A stretch of DNA of 64,000 nucleotides. It comes from Carboxylicivirga taeanensis. GTDB lineage: Bacteria; Bacteroidota; Bacteroidia; Bacteroidales; Marinilabiliaceae. Shown here one piece after another: positions 17,601 through 26,862 of the stretch (position 1 is its first letter; each line of letters starts with the position of its first letter). The stretch is from contig NZ_JBPUSJ010000008.1 of NCBI RefSeq assembly GCF_051851475.1, forward strand, positions 124,001 to 188,000, given 5' to 3'. Position numbers and translations under genes: made by a program. The notes below the pieces were generated by a model that ran no database searches, was not told the origin of the DNA, and was given only the letters and a program-made list of their open reading frames with translations.

Positions 17601-18938
17601 ATGCATCGACATCCGCAAACAAACTTGCTTTACCTACCACTTGTTTTACTTTTGCTATTCGGGCTAAATGCTTGCCAGGAAGGCGAACTTGATCTCAGCG
17701 ATGACTTCATCAGCTTTCCAAGCTACACCGCTTTGGTTGATACCGTGACCATTCAACTATCAACCTTTAAAGAAGATTCGGTGATTACATCGGGCACTGG
17801 AGCAGCACTGGTGGGCTATTACCAACATCCTATTTTGGGCGGACAAGAAGCTAAATCGTATTTTGCACTGAATGCTCCCCCAGACTTTAACTGGGACAAC
17901 AACAAACAGATATATGATAGTTTGGTAATGGTTTTAAGGGTTAATACCTATTCCATTGGCGACACCTCCACTAATGTAAGCTACAGTGCTCATCGGCTTA
18001 CTCAAACTATAAGCGCCAGTTCAGACGAAGCACTCTATAACACGAGCCAGTTTGGTTATGAGCCTGAGCCCATAGCTCAAACAAGCTTCCGCCTCTTCCC
18101 TCATGAGGACAAGTATCTGCGTATGCGCATTAATGACACCTTTGCTAACGAGTTGATTGATTTTTTGAATGCCAACAGTCAACACAGCGAGAAGGATAAG
18201 CTATTTAATGAACAGTTTAAGGGACTGGTGCTTCAATCTGATACTAATATCAGCCGTGCGGTAGCAGGGTATGAGGTTAATGATACCGCGTGCTACCTGC
18301 GCATGTATTCACACCTAACAGGTTTGGAGCCAACCAACATCATTAACAATTTTAGCCTGAGCCATTCCAGCAATCAGTTTAACCAGCTCACTTCCCATAA
18401 CACATCGGTGATATTTAACCAGCTCTCTTCCAAAAAACACGTCGTCAACGCACAGGAAAGTGGCCACGTCGCACTCCTGCAGGCTGGTTCGGGTTTAAAA
18501 CTGCGAATTGACTTTCCTTCATTAAATAACTTACAGGAACTCAAACAGCACGGGTACATCATTAAGGCCGAAATGCGTTTAAAACCCAACATGCACCTTA
18601 TGAAAACCAGCGATCTACCCACAAAGATTTACTTTGGTGACATCTACCGTGCCAACGAAATATGGGGCTATCTAAGTGATAGCGAAGGCAACCCGTTGGG
18701 CGCCCAGCTAACTATTGATAAAATGTACGGTGAAAACACCTATTATACGGTTGACCTAACCAGTTATTTAAGCAACAGGTTAAACGAAGAAGTGATAGAT
18801 ACGGACCTGGGACTAGTGGTCAGCCTGCACGATGATGTACTTGGAAACACTTATTCCTGGTTAGCCATCAATGGACAATCCGCCTCAACCAATGCTTCAC
18901 AACTTCTTCTATACTATTACTACTATGACATTAAATAG
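17601..18938 (+). CDS. DUF4270 family lipoprotein
   Basis: A 445-residue protein with lipobox LLLFGLNAC (Cys25) followed by QEGELDLSDDFISF. The pattern is that of DUF4270, a Bacteroidota-specific surface lipoprotein family: an early VDTVTIQLSTFKEDSV, then the glycine-rich GTGAALVGYYQHPILGG (the family's conserved LVGxYxDPxFG-like element), and later LKLRIDFPSLNNL. Function is not known. The next gene begins inside its last 14 bases, so the two are translationally coupled. It is transcribed divergently from the kelch operon across a 263-base shared regulatory region, which suggests that all four envelope proteins act together. Confidence 0.9.
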   Translation: MHRHPQTNLLYLPLVLLLLFGLNACQEGELDLSDDFISFPSYTALVDTVTIQLSTFKEDSVITSGTGAALVGYYQHPILGGQEAKSYFALNAPPDFNWDNNKQIYDSLVMVLRVNTYSIGDTSTNVSYSAHRLTQTISASSDEALYNTSQFGYEPEPIAQTSFRLFPHEDKYLRMRINDTFANELIDFLNANSQHSEKDKLFNEQFKGLVLQSDTNISRAVAGYEVNDTACYLRMYSHLTGLEPTNIINNFSLSHSSNQFNQLTSHNTSVIFNQLSSKKHVVNAQESGHVALLQAGSGLKLRIDFPSLNNLQELKQHGYIIKAEMRLKPNMHLMKTSDLPTKIYFGDIYRANEIWGYLSDSEGNPLGAQLTIDKMYGENTYYTVDLTSYLSNRLNEEVIDTDLGLVVSLHDDVLGNTYSWLAINGQSASTNASQLLLYYYYYDIK

Positions 18939-20163
18939 ATACCTTTTTTCTATACTGCTGAGTTTAGTATCTCTCGCTAACTATGCTCAAAACAGTACCT
19001 CATCGACCTACTCCCGTTTTGGGCTTGGCCTTATAGAATCAAAAACAAATACCACATCAGCAGGCATGGGACATACCGGCGTTGCCATTAGCTCATCCGA
19101 TTATCTGAACTTCTTAAACCCGGCATCTTACAGTGCTTTAGACAGTGCCCGTTTCATCTTTAACCTGCAAGGTAAAATAAGCTTTGCTAACTACGCCACT
19201 CCATCTGCATCTCAAAAAAATATAGACGCAAATATCGAATCCATCGGTATTGGATTCAGAGCCGGAAACAAATGGGGAATGGGTTTTAGCGTGTCCCCAT
19301 ACTCGAGTGTTGGCTATACCATCAGCGGCGAAAAGTATATCCTCGGAACGCAAGATAAATATCCGGTGGCCTATCTTGGCGAGGGAGGTCTGTCGCAACT
19401 TTCCTGGTATAACGGCTTTGAAATTACCAAGGGACTCTCATTGGGGCTAACGGCCTCTTACCTTTGGGGATCAAAAGATATTATTGAAGTATCGTATTAT
19501 CCTTCCCTGATTGGGGAAACCACTTTTAACGAACGTAACTATCATGTATCTACCCTGCTCTTGCAGTATGGAGTACAATGGCATCAAAAGGTAAAAACGA
19601 GCGTCCTTTCAGCAGGTATCTCCATAAACATGCCAACAGAACTCAACAGCCATTATACCCAGCGCATTTACAACAGCCATACCACAGACCTGAGTTCGGT
19701 GCAAAAAAACATGGATAACACCTTTATACCTCTAGGCTACCGGGCCGGATTGGCTATTCAAACCTTTAAGGGGTGGACTTTTGCAGGTGACTTTAGCTAC
19801 GATAACTGGAGCCAGTCGGAGTTAACAATTGCAGATGGATCAACTCGCGACACCTATGCCGGAAGCTTGGGCATTGAGCATCGTCCAACACGTTTGTACC
19901 CCTCATATTTCAAGAACATTCAGTACCGTGCGGGAGCCTTTTACAACCAGGAATATTTATCAATTAAAGGTCAGGCTATTGATTCGAAGGGTTTGACGGC
20001 TGGCCTCACCTTACCCATACGAGGCAATTCAGCAATAGACATTGCCTACGAATATAAACTTACGGGAACCAATCAGGCCGGCCTGGTAAAGGAACAGCTC
20101 AACACCATTCGCCTTAACTTATCATTTAGTGAAAACTGGTTTCAAAAGCGGCAGTTTAAATAA
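18925..20163 (+). CDS. Predicted outer membrane beta-barrel protein (FadL-like fold)
   Basis: A 412-residue protein starting at ATG 18925, inside the DUF4270 stop region; the frame is open further upstream, but this start gives a clean signal peptide (LFSILLSLVSLANYAQN). The mature N-terminus STSSTYSRFGLGLIES, then AGMGHTGVAISSSDYLNFLNPASYSALD, has the FadL/OmpP1 style hatch motif (MG-x-G and NPA). The rest consists of alternating barrel strands, for example LSWYNGFEITKGLSLGLTASYLWG (in the parts FEITKGLSLGLTASY) and a C-terminal strand TIRLNLSFSENW. It is the outer-membrane partner of the DUF4270 lipoprotein by gene overlap. Its substrate is unknown. Confidence 0.85.
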   Translation: MTLNRYLFSILLSLVSLANYAQNSTSSTYSRFGLGLIESKTNTTSAGMGHTGVAISSSDYLNFLNPASYSALDSARFIFNLQGKISFANYATPSASQKNIDANIESIGIGFRAGNKWGMGFSVSPYSSVGYTISGEKYILGTQDKYPVAYLGEGGLSQLSWYNGFEITKGLSLGLTASYLWGSKDIIEVSYYPSLIGETTFNERNYHVSTLLLQYGVQWHQKVKTSVLSAGISINMPTELNSHYTQRIYNSHTTDLSSVQKNMDNTFIPLGYRAGLAIQTFKGWTFAGDFSYDNWSQSELTIADGSTRDTYAGSLGIEHRPTRLYPSYFKNIQYRAGAFYNQEYLSIKGQAIDSKGLTAGLTLPIRGNSAIDIAYEYKLTGTNQAGLVKEQLNTIRLNLSFSENWFQKRQFK

Positions 20164-20243
20164 CTTACTTGACCATCAATAGTAATTGGTTATAAACAAA
20201 AAGGCGACTACCACATTCGTAATAAAACTAAGTATTCGATTAA

Positions 20244-20284
20244 AAATCCCAATTACTGCCTGGCTGATGCAATAATTGGGATTT
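20244..20284 (+). terminator. Terminator-like hairpin after the outer membrane protein gene
   Basis: AAATCCCAATTA pairs perfectly with TAATTGGGATTT (12 bp) around a 17-base loop that holds a further TGC/GCA pairing. The following T-run is weak (TTTCTT). Confidence 0.65.
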
Positions 20285-20391
20285 CTTAATAACCAATAAT
20301 CTTAAATAGCTTGTAATAACATGACTTTGTTTAATAACCAATGCAAAAATAGCCGGCGTATCAATTCAATGCAATCACCATTTTTAGGGAT

Positions 20392-20424
20392 TTTAGGCAG
20401 CTTAATAAAAATAGCTTATCTTTA
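20392..20424 (+). promoter_or_regulatory. Promoter-like boxes of rsgA
   Basis: TTTA (20392-20395), 21 bases of spacer and TATCTTTA (20417-20424) match the Bacteroidota consensus at seven of eight -7 positions. The transcript would have a leader of about 150 bases. Confidence 0.4.
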
Positions 20425-20464
20425 TACCGGATGACAAAAGCAAGTACATATCTGGTAAAGTAAA

Positions 20465-20512
20465 GACAGGCAACTCATTACAAAACTCTTTTAGGCTAAA
20501 AGCCTGCCTGTC
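20465..20512 (+). other. Stem-loop in the rsgA leader
   Basis: GACAGGCA (20465-20472) is complementary to TGCCTGTC (20505-20512). Immediately inside the 3' arm, AGGC-TAAAA-GCCT forms a second small hairpin that could stack on it. No T-run follows; I do not recognise a known riboswitch. Confidence 0.5.
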
Positions 20513-20580
20513 TCCCAATGCTTCTATTTGATTGAATAATTATCTAGTTGTTAAAACTTCACGTACTTATCAGATTATCA

Positions 20581-21639
20581 ATGAAAACTTTATTACAACA
20601 ATATGGCTGGCAGTACTACTGCCAAAAAACCGGTTATACACAAGACGAAACCACCATTGGACGCATTAAATGTGTCAATAAAACCAACTATGAAGTACTG
20701 TCAAACAGTGGCGTAATCATTGGTGAATTAAGCGGTCAGTTACTTTATTCATCCGCCAAATGGGAATTACCCCAAACGGGCGATTGGGTGAGTATAATGA
20801 TTTATGACGACCAGTGCATCATCACTGAGGTATTACCGCGCTATAGTGAATTAGGGCGTAAACAAGCCGGGCGTTCAGCCGAAAAGCAGCTGTTTGCAGC
20901 CAATATCGACCTGGCATTTATTGTACAAGGACTCGACCGTGATTTTAATCCACGAAGGCTTGAAAGGATTGCCTCGGCCCTCAACGATGCAGAAATAAAA
21001 ACAATTATCCTGCTTAACAAGGCTGACCTCTTAAAAGATGCCACAGAGCATGTGCAGCAAATCGAAGCTTATTTACCGGCCATTCCGGTTCTTTCGCTCA
21101 GTGCGTTAACAAGTGAGGGCATTGAAGAAGTTAAAAGCCTCATGCACCCACAGCAAACACATATTATGATTGGCACATCTGGTGCCGGTAAAAGCACCCT
21201 TTTAAATACTTTGCTTGAGAAGGAAATCCAAGTCACCAACTCTGTGAGTGAGGCTGTAGGTAAAGGAAAGCACACTACCACTAATCGAGAATTGTTTGTT
21301 TTGCCCAATGGCAGCTTGATGATTGACACAGCAGGCATCCGCGAATTTGGGCTGGCTCTTAATGATATCGAGGCTGTTGGCCGAACATTTACGGATATCC
21401 ACCATTTGGCCCAGCAATGCAAATTTAAAGACTGCACACACACCGATGAACCTTCGTGTGCGGTTATTTCAGCCCTCGAGGATGGATTAATCTCGGCAGA
21501 AACTTATGAGAGTTACTTAAAACTCAAAAAAGAGGCTGAACATTATGCCGCATCGCAACAAGATAAAAAGCGAAAAGGAAAAGACCTCTCGAAGCTGGTT
21601 CGCGACATGAAGAAAAAGAACACGAAAAAACGCTATTAA
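20581..21639 (+). CDS. rsgA: Ribosome small subunit-dependent GTPase A
   Basis: A 352-residue circularly permuted GTPase that helps mature the 30S subunit. Elements in order are an OB-fold domain (about residues 20-85, ending DWVSIMIYDDQCIITEVLPR), then G4 LLNKADLL, G5-like LSAL, G1 GTSGAGKSTLLN, G2 region GKGKHTTTNRELF and G3 DTAGIREFG, which is the permuted order specific to RsgA/YjeQ. A zinc site follows (CKFKDCTHTDEPSC), and the tail is strongly basic (KKKNTKKRY), suited to rRNA binding. I chose ATG 20581; an in-frame TTG at 20548 would add 11 non-conserved residues. It is a single-gene unit with a long leader and a strong terminator. Confidence 0.96.
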   Translation: MKTLLQQYGWQYYCQKTGYTQDETTIGRIKCVNKTNYEVLSNSGVIIGELSGQLLYSSAKWELPQTGDWVSIMIYDDQCIITEVLPRYSELGRKQAGRSAEKQLFAANIDLAFIVQGLDRDFNPRRLERIASALNDAEIKTIILLNKADLLKDATEHVQQIEAYLPAIPVLSLSALTSEGIEEVKSLMHPQQTHIMIGTSGAGKSTLLNTLLEKEIQVTNSVSEAVGKGKHTTTNRELFVLPNGSLMIDTAGIREFGLALNDIEAVGRTFTDIHHLAQQCKFKDCTHTDEPSCAVISALEDGLISAETYESYLKLKKEAEHYAASQQDKKRKGKDLSKLVRDMKKKNTKKRY

Positions 21640-21656
21640 GTTCACCAGAATCATCT

Positions 21657-21694
21657 CCCCCCACATTTACTTATTTAAGTGTGGGGGTTTTATT
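21657..21694 (+). terminator. Rho-independent terminator of rsgA
   Basis: CCCCCACA pairs with TGTGGGGG, continued by ACTT/AAGT across a small bulge, followed by TTTTATTTTT. Confidence 0.85.
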
Positions 21695-21887
21695 TTTGAT
21701 AAATTCCAAAACCATTAACACCTCATACTCATCATAATCTAACAGTTATCCAAGGGGTTGACAAGCATAAATATTGTTTAACACAAAATAACTTTTCTGC
21801 TGTCACCTCCATTTTGGTTTTGCGTGTCTTAGTAAATACAATCAATCGAAACCCCCAACTTCAGCTAAACCATTTAAAGCACAGCAA

Positions 21888-22208
21888 ATGAAGAAATCCA
21901 ATTTTAGACACCATAAGCAAGATCTCAAACTCTATGGGAAGCCCGCTTCTGCGTTTAACAGCCGAAAATACCTCGTCTTCTTTACAATTGCCCTTTTGAG
22001 CATTTGCTATCAGGCTTTTTCGCAAGAGGAAAAAAAGGAGAAAAAAAACAGTATCCAACCAGGTAAGCGTCAGGCCGTGCTGGTCCTTTCCAATGGCAAC
22101 CAGGTACAACTCACAGCCAACGATTCTCTGGACTATTCAAAACCTGATAAACACTTTTCAACCATTGATACAACCCAACAGAACACGCTGCGTCCTGTCG
22201 GGCATTAA
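21888..22208 (+). CDS. Small exported protein with a FecR-like strand motif
   Basis: A 106-residue protein. A basic N-terminal stretch of about 28 residues precedes a hydrophobic signal (YLVFFTIALLSICYQAFSQ), so an internal start or an unusually long n-region is possible. After a lysine-rich linker (EEKKEKKNS), the segment RQAVLVLSNGNQVQLTANDS resembles the start of the periplasmic FecR domain of anti-sigma regulators (pattern AxLxLxxGxxxxL). The protein then stops after 40 more residues, far short of a FecR domain. It could be a free-standing small secreted protein or a truncated relic. It is convergent with the symporter gene and has no obvious operon partner. Confidence 0.5.
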   Translation: MKKSNFRHHKQDLKLYGKPASAFNSRKYLVFFTIALLSICYQAFSQEEKKEKKNSIQPGKRQAVLVLSNGNQVQLTANDSLDYSKPDKHFSTIDTTQQNTLRPVGH

Positions 22209-22266
22209 TGATGGCTGCGAATTTAAAAGGTTCGCACCAACTCATTTATAGGGCATGATTACAAGG

Positions 22267-23661
22267 CTACTCCTCTGATTTCAATTCGCCTATAACTGTG
22301 GCCACTGTAGCATCACCTGTTACGTTCACCACTGTGCGTACCATGTCCAGAATGCGATCAACGGGTAAGATAATCCCAATCCAGGCCGGATTAAGTCCAA
22401 CAGAGCTCAGCACAATCATCAGCATAACCAGGCCAGCGCTGGGAATGGCGGCCGAACCAATACTCGCCAAGGTGGCAGTAAGTATAATTGTAAGTTGTTG
22501 GGCCAAATTCAGATCGATCATATGCATTTGCGCCAGAAATATTACTGCAACAGCCTGATACAGACTAGTCCCATCCATGTTAACGGTAGCGCCAATTGGT
22601 AACACAAAGCTCGAAACCTTCGGATCTACTTCCAGGTTTTCTTCAACACACTCAAGTGTAACAGGCAAGGTGGCAGCACTGGAGCTGGTCGAAAAAGCCA
22701 GCATTTGAGCCGGACTTATCCCTTTTAAAAACCCTTTAAAGCTCAATCGCTTAACAAAGAACTTCATGATGGTTGGGTAAATAACAAAAGCCATCAACAA
22801 CAATCCGCCCAGCACCGAAAGCGAATACCAGGTTAAGCCTTTAAACAGTTCAAATATTTTTGCGGGATTATCACCGGCTATCTCCGAAACAATACCCGCC
22901 ATCAGCGCAAATACAAAAAAAGGTGCCGCCATCATGATTAGATCCACCATTTTCAGAAACACCTCGCTTAGGCCATTCACCAAATCGACCACTGGCTTGG
23001 CAGTGGCATCGGGTATAAAAAGAAGCGCAATACCAAAGAATAAAGCAAAAAAGATAACCTTGAGCATACTGCCATTATCGGTCATTGCCTTAAATACATT
23101 GGCCGGCACCATGTCTTCTAAAAAGGTAAGTGGACCACTCTCCTTTTGACTTTGTGCCTGTTTCAAACGCGATTGCACACTTTCATCTTCATCAAAACCA
23201 CGTCGTTTAGCCACTTCGGCAACTAATGTACTATTGGCCGGATCACTTAATAAACTGATATCATCATGTACCTGCTGTCCCTCTTGTTGCGCCCATAGTT
23301 CATAGGCAATTCTGTTTTCCTTTCGCACCGAATCATCCATCCAGGTGCCAGGCTGCACCACATTCACTATTAATAAACCCAGCGATACAGCCACAACGGT
23401 GGTGGATAAATACAAAAGCAAGGTGCGCACACCCATGCGTCCCAGTTGTTTTGGATCGCCCAGTCCGACAATACCTCCCACGATTGAAAAGAGCACCAGC
23501 GGAATAGCTATTAGTTTAAGCAGGTTGATAAAAATGCGTCCCCAGGGTGCAATCCAGCCAGAGGTAAACTCACTCCAGCCAAAAAACCCAGACAGAACCG
23601 CCCATAGTATCCCCAAAAATAAACCAATAATAATCTTCCAATGTAGTGCCATTTTTTTCAT
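22267..23661 (-). CDS. Dicarboxylate/amino acid:cation symporter (DAACS family)
   Basis: A 464-residue multi-helix transporter of the GltP/GltT/DctA family, which couples uptake of glutamate, aspartate or C4-dicarboxylates to sodium or proton entry. The family hallmarks are clear: the serine-rich re-entrant loop FSTSSSAATLPVTLECVEE, and the NMDGTSLYQAVAVIFLAQ motif that contributes ion and substrate ligands, followed by the second hairpin IGSAAIPSAGLVMLMIVL. N-terminal helices start at WKIIIGLFLGILWAVLSGFFG. A soluble insertion of about 75 residues (roughly 115-190, charged, QSRLKQAQSQKESG) lies between the third and fourth helices, somewhat longer than in E. coli GltP. Substrate specificity cannot be fixed from these motifs alone. 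Confidence 0.95.
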   Translation of the reverse strand: MKKMALHWKIIIGLFLGILWAVLSGFFGWSEFTSGWIAPWGRIFINLLKLIAIPLVLFSIVGGIVGLGDPKQLGRMGVRTLLLYLSTTVVAVSLGLLIVNVVQPGTWMDDSVRKENRIAYELWAQQEGQQVHDDISLLSDPANSTLVAEVAKRRGFDEDESVQSRLKQAQSQKESGPLTFLEDMVPANVFKAMTDNGSMLKVIFFALFFGIALLFIPDATAKPVVDLVNGLSEVFLKMVDLIMMAAPFFVFALMAGIVSEIAGDNPAKIFELFKGLTWYSLSVLGGLLLMAFVIYPTIMKFFVKRLSFKGFLKGISPAQMLAFSTSSSAATLPVTLECVEENLEVDPKVSSFVLPIGATVNMDGTSLYQAVAVIFLAQMHMIDLNLAQQLTIILTATLASIGSAAIPSAGLVMLMIVLSSVGLNPAWIGIILPVDRILDMVRTVVNVTGDATVATVIGELKSEE

Positions 23662-23750
23662 CCACGTATGTTATTTGATTAGTGTATAGCGCAATTTACC
23701 AAAAAATGCAATTATAGAAAGGTTAACACTTATATCTGTCTACATATGTA

Positions 23751-23778
23751 AAAAAAGCTGTCCCATATGTGAAACAGC
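23751..23778 (-). terminator. Terminator of the TonB receptor gene at 23890-26457
   Basis: GCTGT/ACAGC stem with a partly complementary 12-base loop, followed on the minus strand by a run of seven Ts. It lies about 110 bases after the stop codon. Confidence 0.65.
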
Positions 23779-23889
23779 CCTTTTATTCTCTATTCGATTT
23801 ACACCTTAAGCTTCAGCTAATTTGATGTATAACCTACAAACTACATACCCACCAACTACATACATCACTGGCAGTCAGACACAAGCAGT

Positions 23890-26457
23890 TTAAAACTGCT
23901 CTTTTCCGAATGTACTCCCGGTTTTTTTCTTGTTTCCTTTCAAATTGAGCGAGTAGTTAACACTAAATTCAACAATTGGTCCTTGTCGGCGATATTCTGT
24001 AGCCTGATAAAATATTTCTACCGCATTGGCATCATAGGCACGCGTGCTTAAGGCCTTATCATTAGAAGCTAAAACATCAAGCACCCGCAGTGAAAAATCC
24101 CAGCCAGCAAGTTTTTGGGGCTGATAATTGATTGCCGCATTAGCCAGGTAGAATAATTCATCGCGCCCCTGAGCAGTTACTGTTGCTGACTTCACATCAA
24201 AATCGGTTGTTAAGCGCCATGCCTTATTGATGTGCCAGTTGACATTGCCTTTTAGGTTCCAATTGGTTGAGCTATTGTCTTCCTGATAGCCAAACACATC
24301 GCCATTCACATTATAATGGTAAATCGAACCACCCACAAACATTTTCAGCTGTTTGCCTGCTTCAAGATTAGCATTTAGTTCTGCTCCCAAAGCAGAAGTA
24401 TTTCCGGCATTGGTGTAGCTTCGAATCAACACTTTATTGTTGTCTACATCTTCGGGGAAATCTGGGTTATTATAGATAGTATTAACTCTGAACACGGCAT
24501 TATCGGTTCCACGATAGAAACCCGTTAAGGTGAACTTTTGCTGGCCAATGCGCTTATCAAGGCTCACCTCCAGGTTACTTAAATATTCTGGCTCCAGCGA
24601 AGGATCACCAATCAAATACACCTCGTAGTGGCGACGGTATAGAAATGGTGCCATATTTTTTGTTGCCGGACGATTAATACGACGACTTGCAGCCAATGTC
24701 ACCCCATTGGTTTCATTTAAGGCATAGTTCATGTGCAGTGTTGGGAACCAATCCATTTGCTGTGTTTGATAGTCTGCCGCCATCTCCCGGTCAAACATAT
24801 TGAAATAATCAGGATTAGCAATTTCCATGGCCTGATCGGTATACTCAACGCGCACACCTGCTATCATGGTCAGTTTATTCCATTTAGCCAAATAATCGAT
24901 GTATGCAGCATAAACACCGCGAGTCAGCTCAATATTGTTCTCCAGAGATTCAAAAGAAGCCCACTCGCCCTTAGTCACATTTAAAGTGTCGTAGTTAAAT
25001 GCATCGTCATGGGTAATATACTGTGGCTGAAGCCCCAAGCTTAAAGTATGACCATTATCCAGCACTTTCTCATAATCAACAGAGAAGCGGTAGCCATGTA
25101 ACGGCGCTTCATCGGTTTGGCGGAAGTGGCGCCGTACACGCCCAATGGTCTGCGTGCCATTATCAAAATCATAGTCTTCGTTATCCAGTGCTCGACTAAG
25201 TTTTGAGTATTCGTATAACAACGAAAGCTTTAGGCTGCTGTTATCATCAAACTGTGTTGAATAATCAATGTTGGATGTGTGAAACTCTCCGTATCGATCA
25301 TCAGTATTTGGATTATAAACGTATTCATTCTGCGGATCAATGCCGGCAACTGGCTGTTTATGGGCATCTCCATAAAAATTGTTGTACACATAAAAGGCTG
25401 AGCGTCCCTCCTGACGATCCCCATAGTAATATGAAGCCGAAACCATTGACTTATTAGACAATCGATAATCAATGCCCGCATTGGCCGAGTAGTTAATGTA
25501 CCACTCCGGGCGCTCACCAGCTGCTACCATGTGATAAAACGTGCCATCTTCCTGTAAAATTCGGGCATCACCGGTACGCATACCATTTACATTTCGTCGA
25601 TTATAACTGCCTCCGCCATAAACAGTGAGCGCATTTTTATGATACATCAGAGACAGGCCTCCTCCATAGCGATTGTCATTATTTTCGAAGCCACTGATGG
25701 GATCGGTTAAATTATTATACGCCGCTCCTCCAATCAAACCATTAGCGGCTACCGATAAGCCATTTAACGCTTGCTTTTTTGTGGATATAATAATGATACC
25801 ACCTTTTCCCTGCGCATCGTATTTGGCCGTGGGTACTGTAATAACATCAATCGACGCAATGGACTCACTTTGAATTTGGCCTAATAAAACCGATGCTTCC
25901 ATTTGTGTCGGTTTCCCGTTTAAGTAAACCATAAAGTCTGTGGTTCCTCTTACCGACACTGCGCCATCCGGACCAACCGATACTGCCGGCAGCTTATTCA
26001 GCACATCGGTCGCACTGCCCCCTTTTGCTGTTGCAAAATCAGCGGCATTATAAGTTTTTCGGTCGATGCCAGTCTTTACAGTTTGAGCGTTGGCTGTAAC
26101 TTCGACTCCCTGCAAACTCACATTTGATGCTTTCAGGGAAACCTGATTAACATCTACAATTCGATTATCTTTAGACAGCTCAATAGATAAAATCTCCCTT
26201 GTTTCAAAGCCTAAAAACGAAACCGACAGCTGATAGGTACCCGGCTTTACTTTATCAATTTTAAAATCTCCTTTTTCATTGCTTACGGCACCATTTATGA
26301 GCTGCTCATTTTCGAATAATGCGATGCTCGCAAACGGTATAGACTCCTTGCTCCCGGCAGCAATAACGCGCCCCTTAATGACCCCCGTTTGAGCCAGCGC
26401 TCCTACTGACCCCAAAAATGCTACTGCAACTACCAGTAGATGTTTAATGTGTTTCAT
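23890..26457 (-). CDS. TonB-dependent receptor-like outer membrane protein (barrel family 3)
   Basis: An 855-residue outer membrane receptor. The signal peptide covers residues 1-22 (ending GALAQ). A carboxypeptidase-regulatory-like domain (about 25-105; GRVIAAGSKESIPFASIALF) is followed by the plug (about 115-225; KGGSATDVLNKLPAVSVGPD and GKGGIIIISTKK) and a 22-strand barrel ending KKTGSTFGKEQF. This architecture is the OMP_b-brl_3 type of receptor, common in Bacteroidota and not of SusC type; no SusD-like gene is adjacent. The ligand is unknown. It is divergent from the His-rich peptide/TonB receptor pair but separated from it by 405 bases. It is a paralogue in architecture of the receptor at 42286-44697. 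Confidence 0.93.
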   Translation of the reverse strand: MKHIKHLLVVAVAFLGSVGALAQTGVIKGRVIAAGSKESIPFASIALFENEQLINGAVSNEKGDFKIDKVKPGTYQLSVSFLGFETREILSIELSKDNRIVDVNQVSLKASNVSLQGVEVTANAQTVKTGIDRKTYNAADFATAKGGSATDVLNKLPAVSVGPDGAVSVRGTTDFMVYLNGKPTQMEASVLLGQIQSESIASIDVITVPTAKYDAQGKGGIIIISTKKQALNGLSVAANGLIGGAAYNNLTDPISGFENNDNRYGGGLSLMYHKNALTVYGGGSYNRRNVNGMRTGDARILQEDGTFYHMVAAGERPEWYINYSANAGIDYRLSNKSMVSASYYYGDRQEGRSAFYVYNNFYGDAHKQPVAGIDPQNEYVYNPNTDDRYGEFHTSNIDYSTQFDDNSSLKLSLLYEYSKLSRALDNEDYDFDNGTQTIGRVRRHFRQTDEAPLHGYRFSVDYEKVLDNGHTLSLGLQPQYITHDDAFNYDTLNVTKGEWASFESLENNIELTRGVYAAYIDYLAKWNKLTMIAGVRVEYTDQAMEIANPDYFNMFDREMAADYQTQQMDWFPTLHMNYALNETNGVTLAASRRINRPATKNMAPFLYRRHYEVYLIGDPSLEPEYLSNLEVSLDKRIGQQKFTLTGFYRGTDNAVFRVNTIYNNPDFPEDVDNNKVLIRSYTNAGNTSALGAELNANLEAGKQLKMFVGGSIYHYNVNGDVFGYQEDNSSTNWNLKGNVNWHINKAWRLTTDFDVKSATVTAQGRDELFYLANAAINYQPQKLAGWDFSLRVLDVLASNDKALSTRAYDANAVEIFYQATEYRRQGPIVEFSVNYSLNLKGNKKKTGSTFGKEQF

Positions 26458-26862
26458 ATTTCAATTAATTATTAATCTCTAATTTTATAAGGTTATAGGG
26501 TACGCCTATGCCTATTAGCAGCGCAAAACTAATACTCCTTGCGACTCTTCACCATACAATGGCAGAGTTTCAGCGGGTTTAAATCATTTGTAAATAACGA
26601 TGATTGATGAGAACCAATGTGTTTAAACTGCAAACCACCTAAGGCAGCATGCGCTTACATCCTATGGCTTAGCTTATTGGTTACTCTCCCCCTTTTTTTC
26701 ATCATTCCTGCTCCAGAGGCCAAAACGGATCTTATCCTTATTTAATTGCCTATTGTTCTAAAAAAATAATTCAGCAAACCCTCTACTACTAAGTACAAGC
26801 TGAATTTAAAATCCCCAAATATTGGTATTGGCTTCAATGAAGTTTTTTACCACTTTTGTCTT
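26458..26862. other. Divergent intergenic region
   Basis: The 405 bases separate two divergent genes and should hold both promoters. I find one promoter-like pair for the plus strand (26828-26858) and no riboswitch such as a cobalamin element. Confidence 0.55.
26828..26858 (+). promoter_or_regulatory. Promoter-like boxes before the His-rich small gene
   Basis: TTG (26828-26830), a 20-base spacer and CACTTTTG (26851-26858) match the Bacteroidota consensus at seven of eight -7 positions. Transcription would begin close to the GTG start, so the start codon or the promoter is uncertain. Confidence 0.35.

Larger units (their letters stand above)
20164..20580 (+). other. Intergenic region with terminator, promoter-like boxes and rsgA leader
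   Basis: It holds the terminator at 20244-20284, a promoter-like pair at 20392-20424 and a stem-loop at 20465-20512, each listed separately. No gene is visible. Confidence 0.6.

Noticed and set aside
22209..22266. Terminator between the small secreted protein and the symporter
   Set aside because: TGCGAA/TTCGCA gives only a 6-bp stem without a T-run, too weak to claim.
26458..26862. Cobalamin riboswitch upstream of the TonB receptors
   Set aside because: I looked for the conserved B12-box type sequence and saw none in either orientation.
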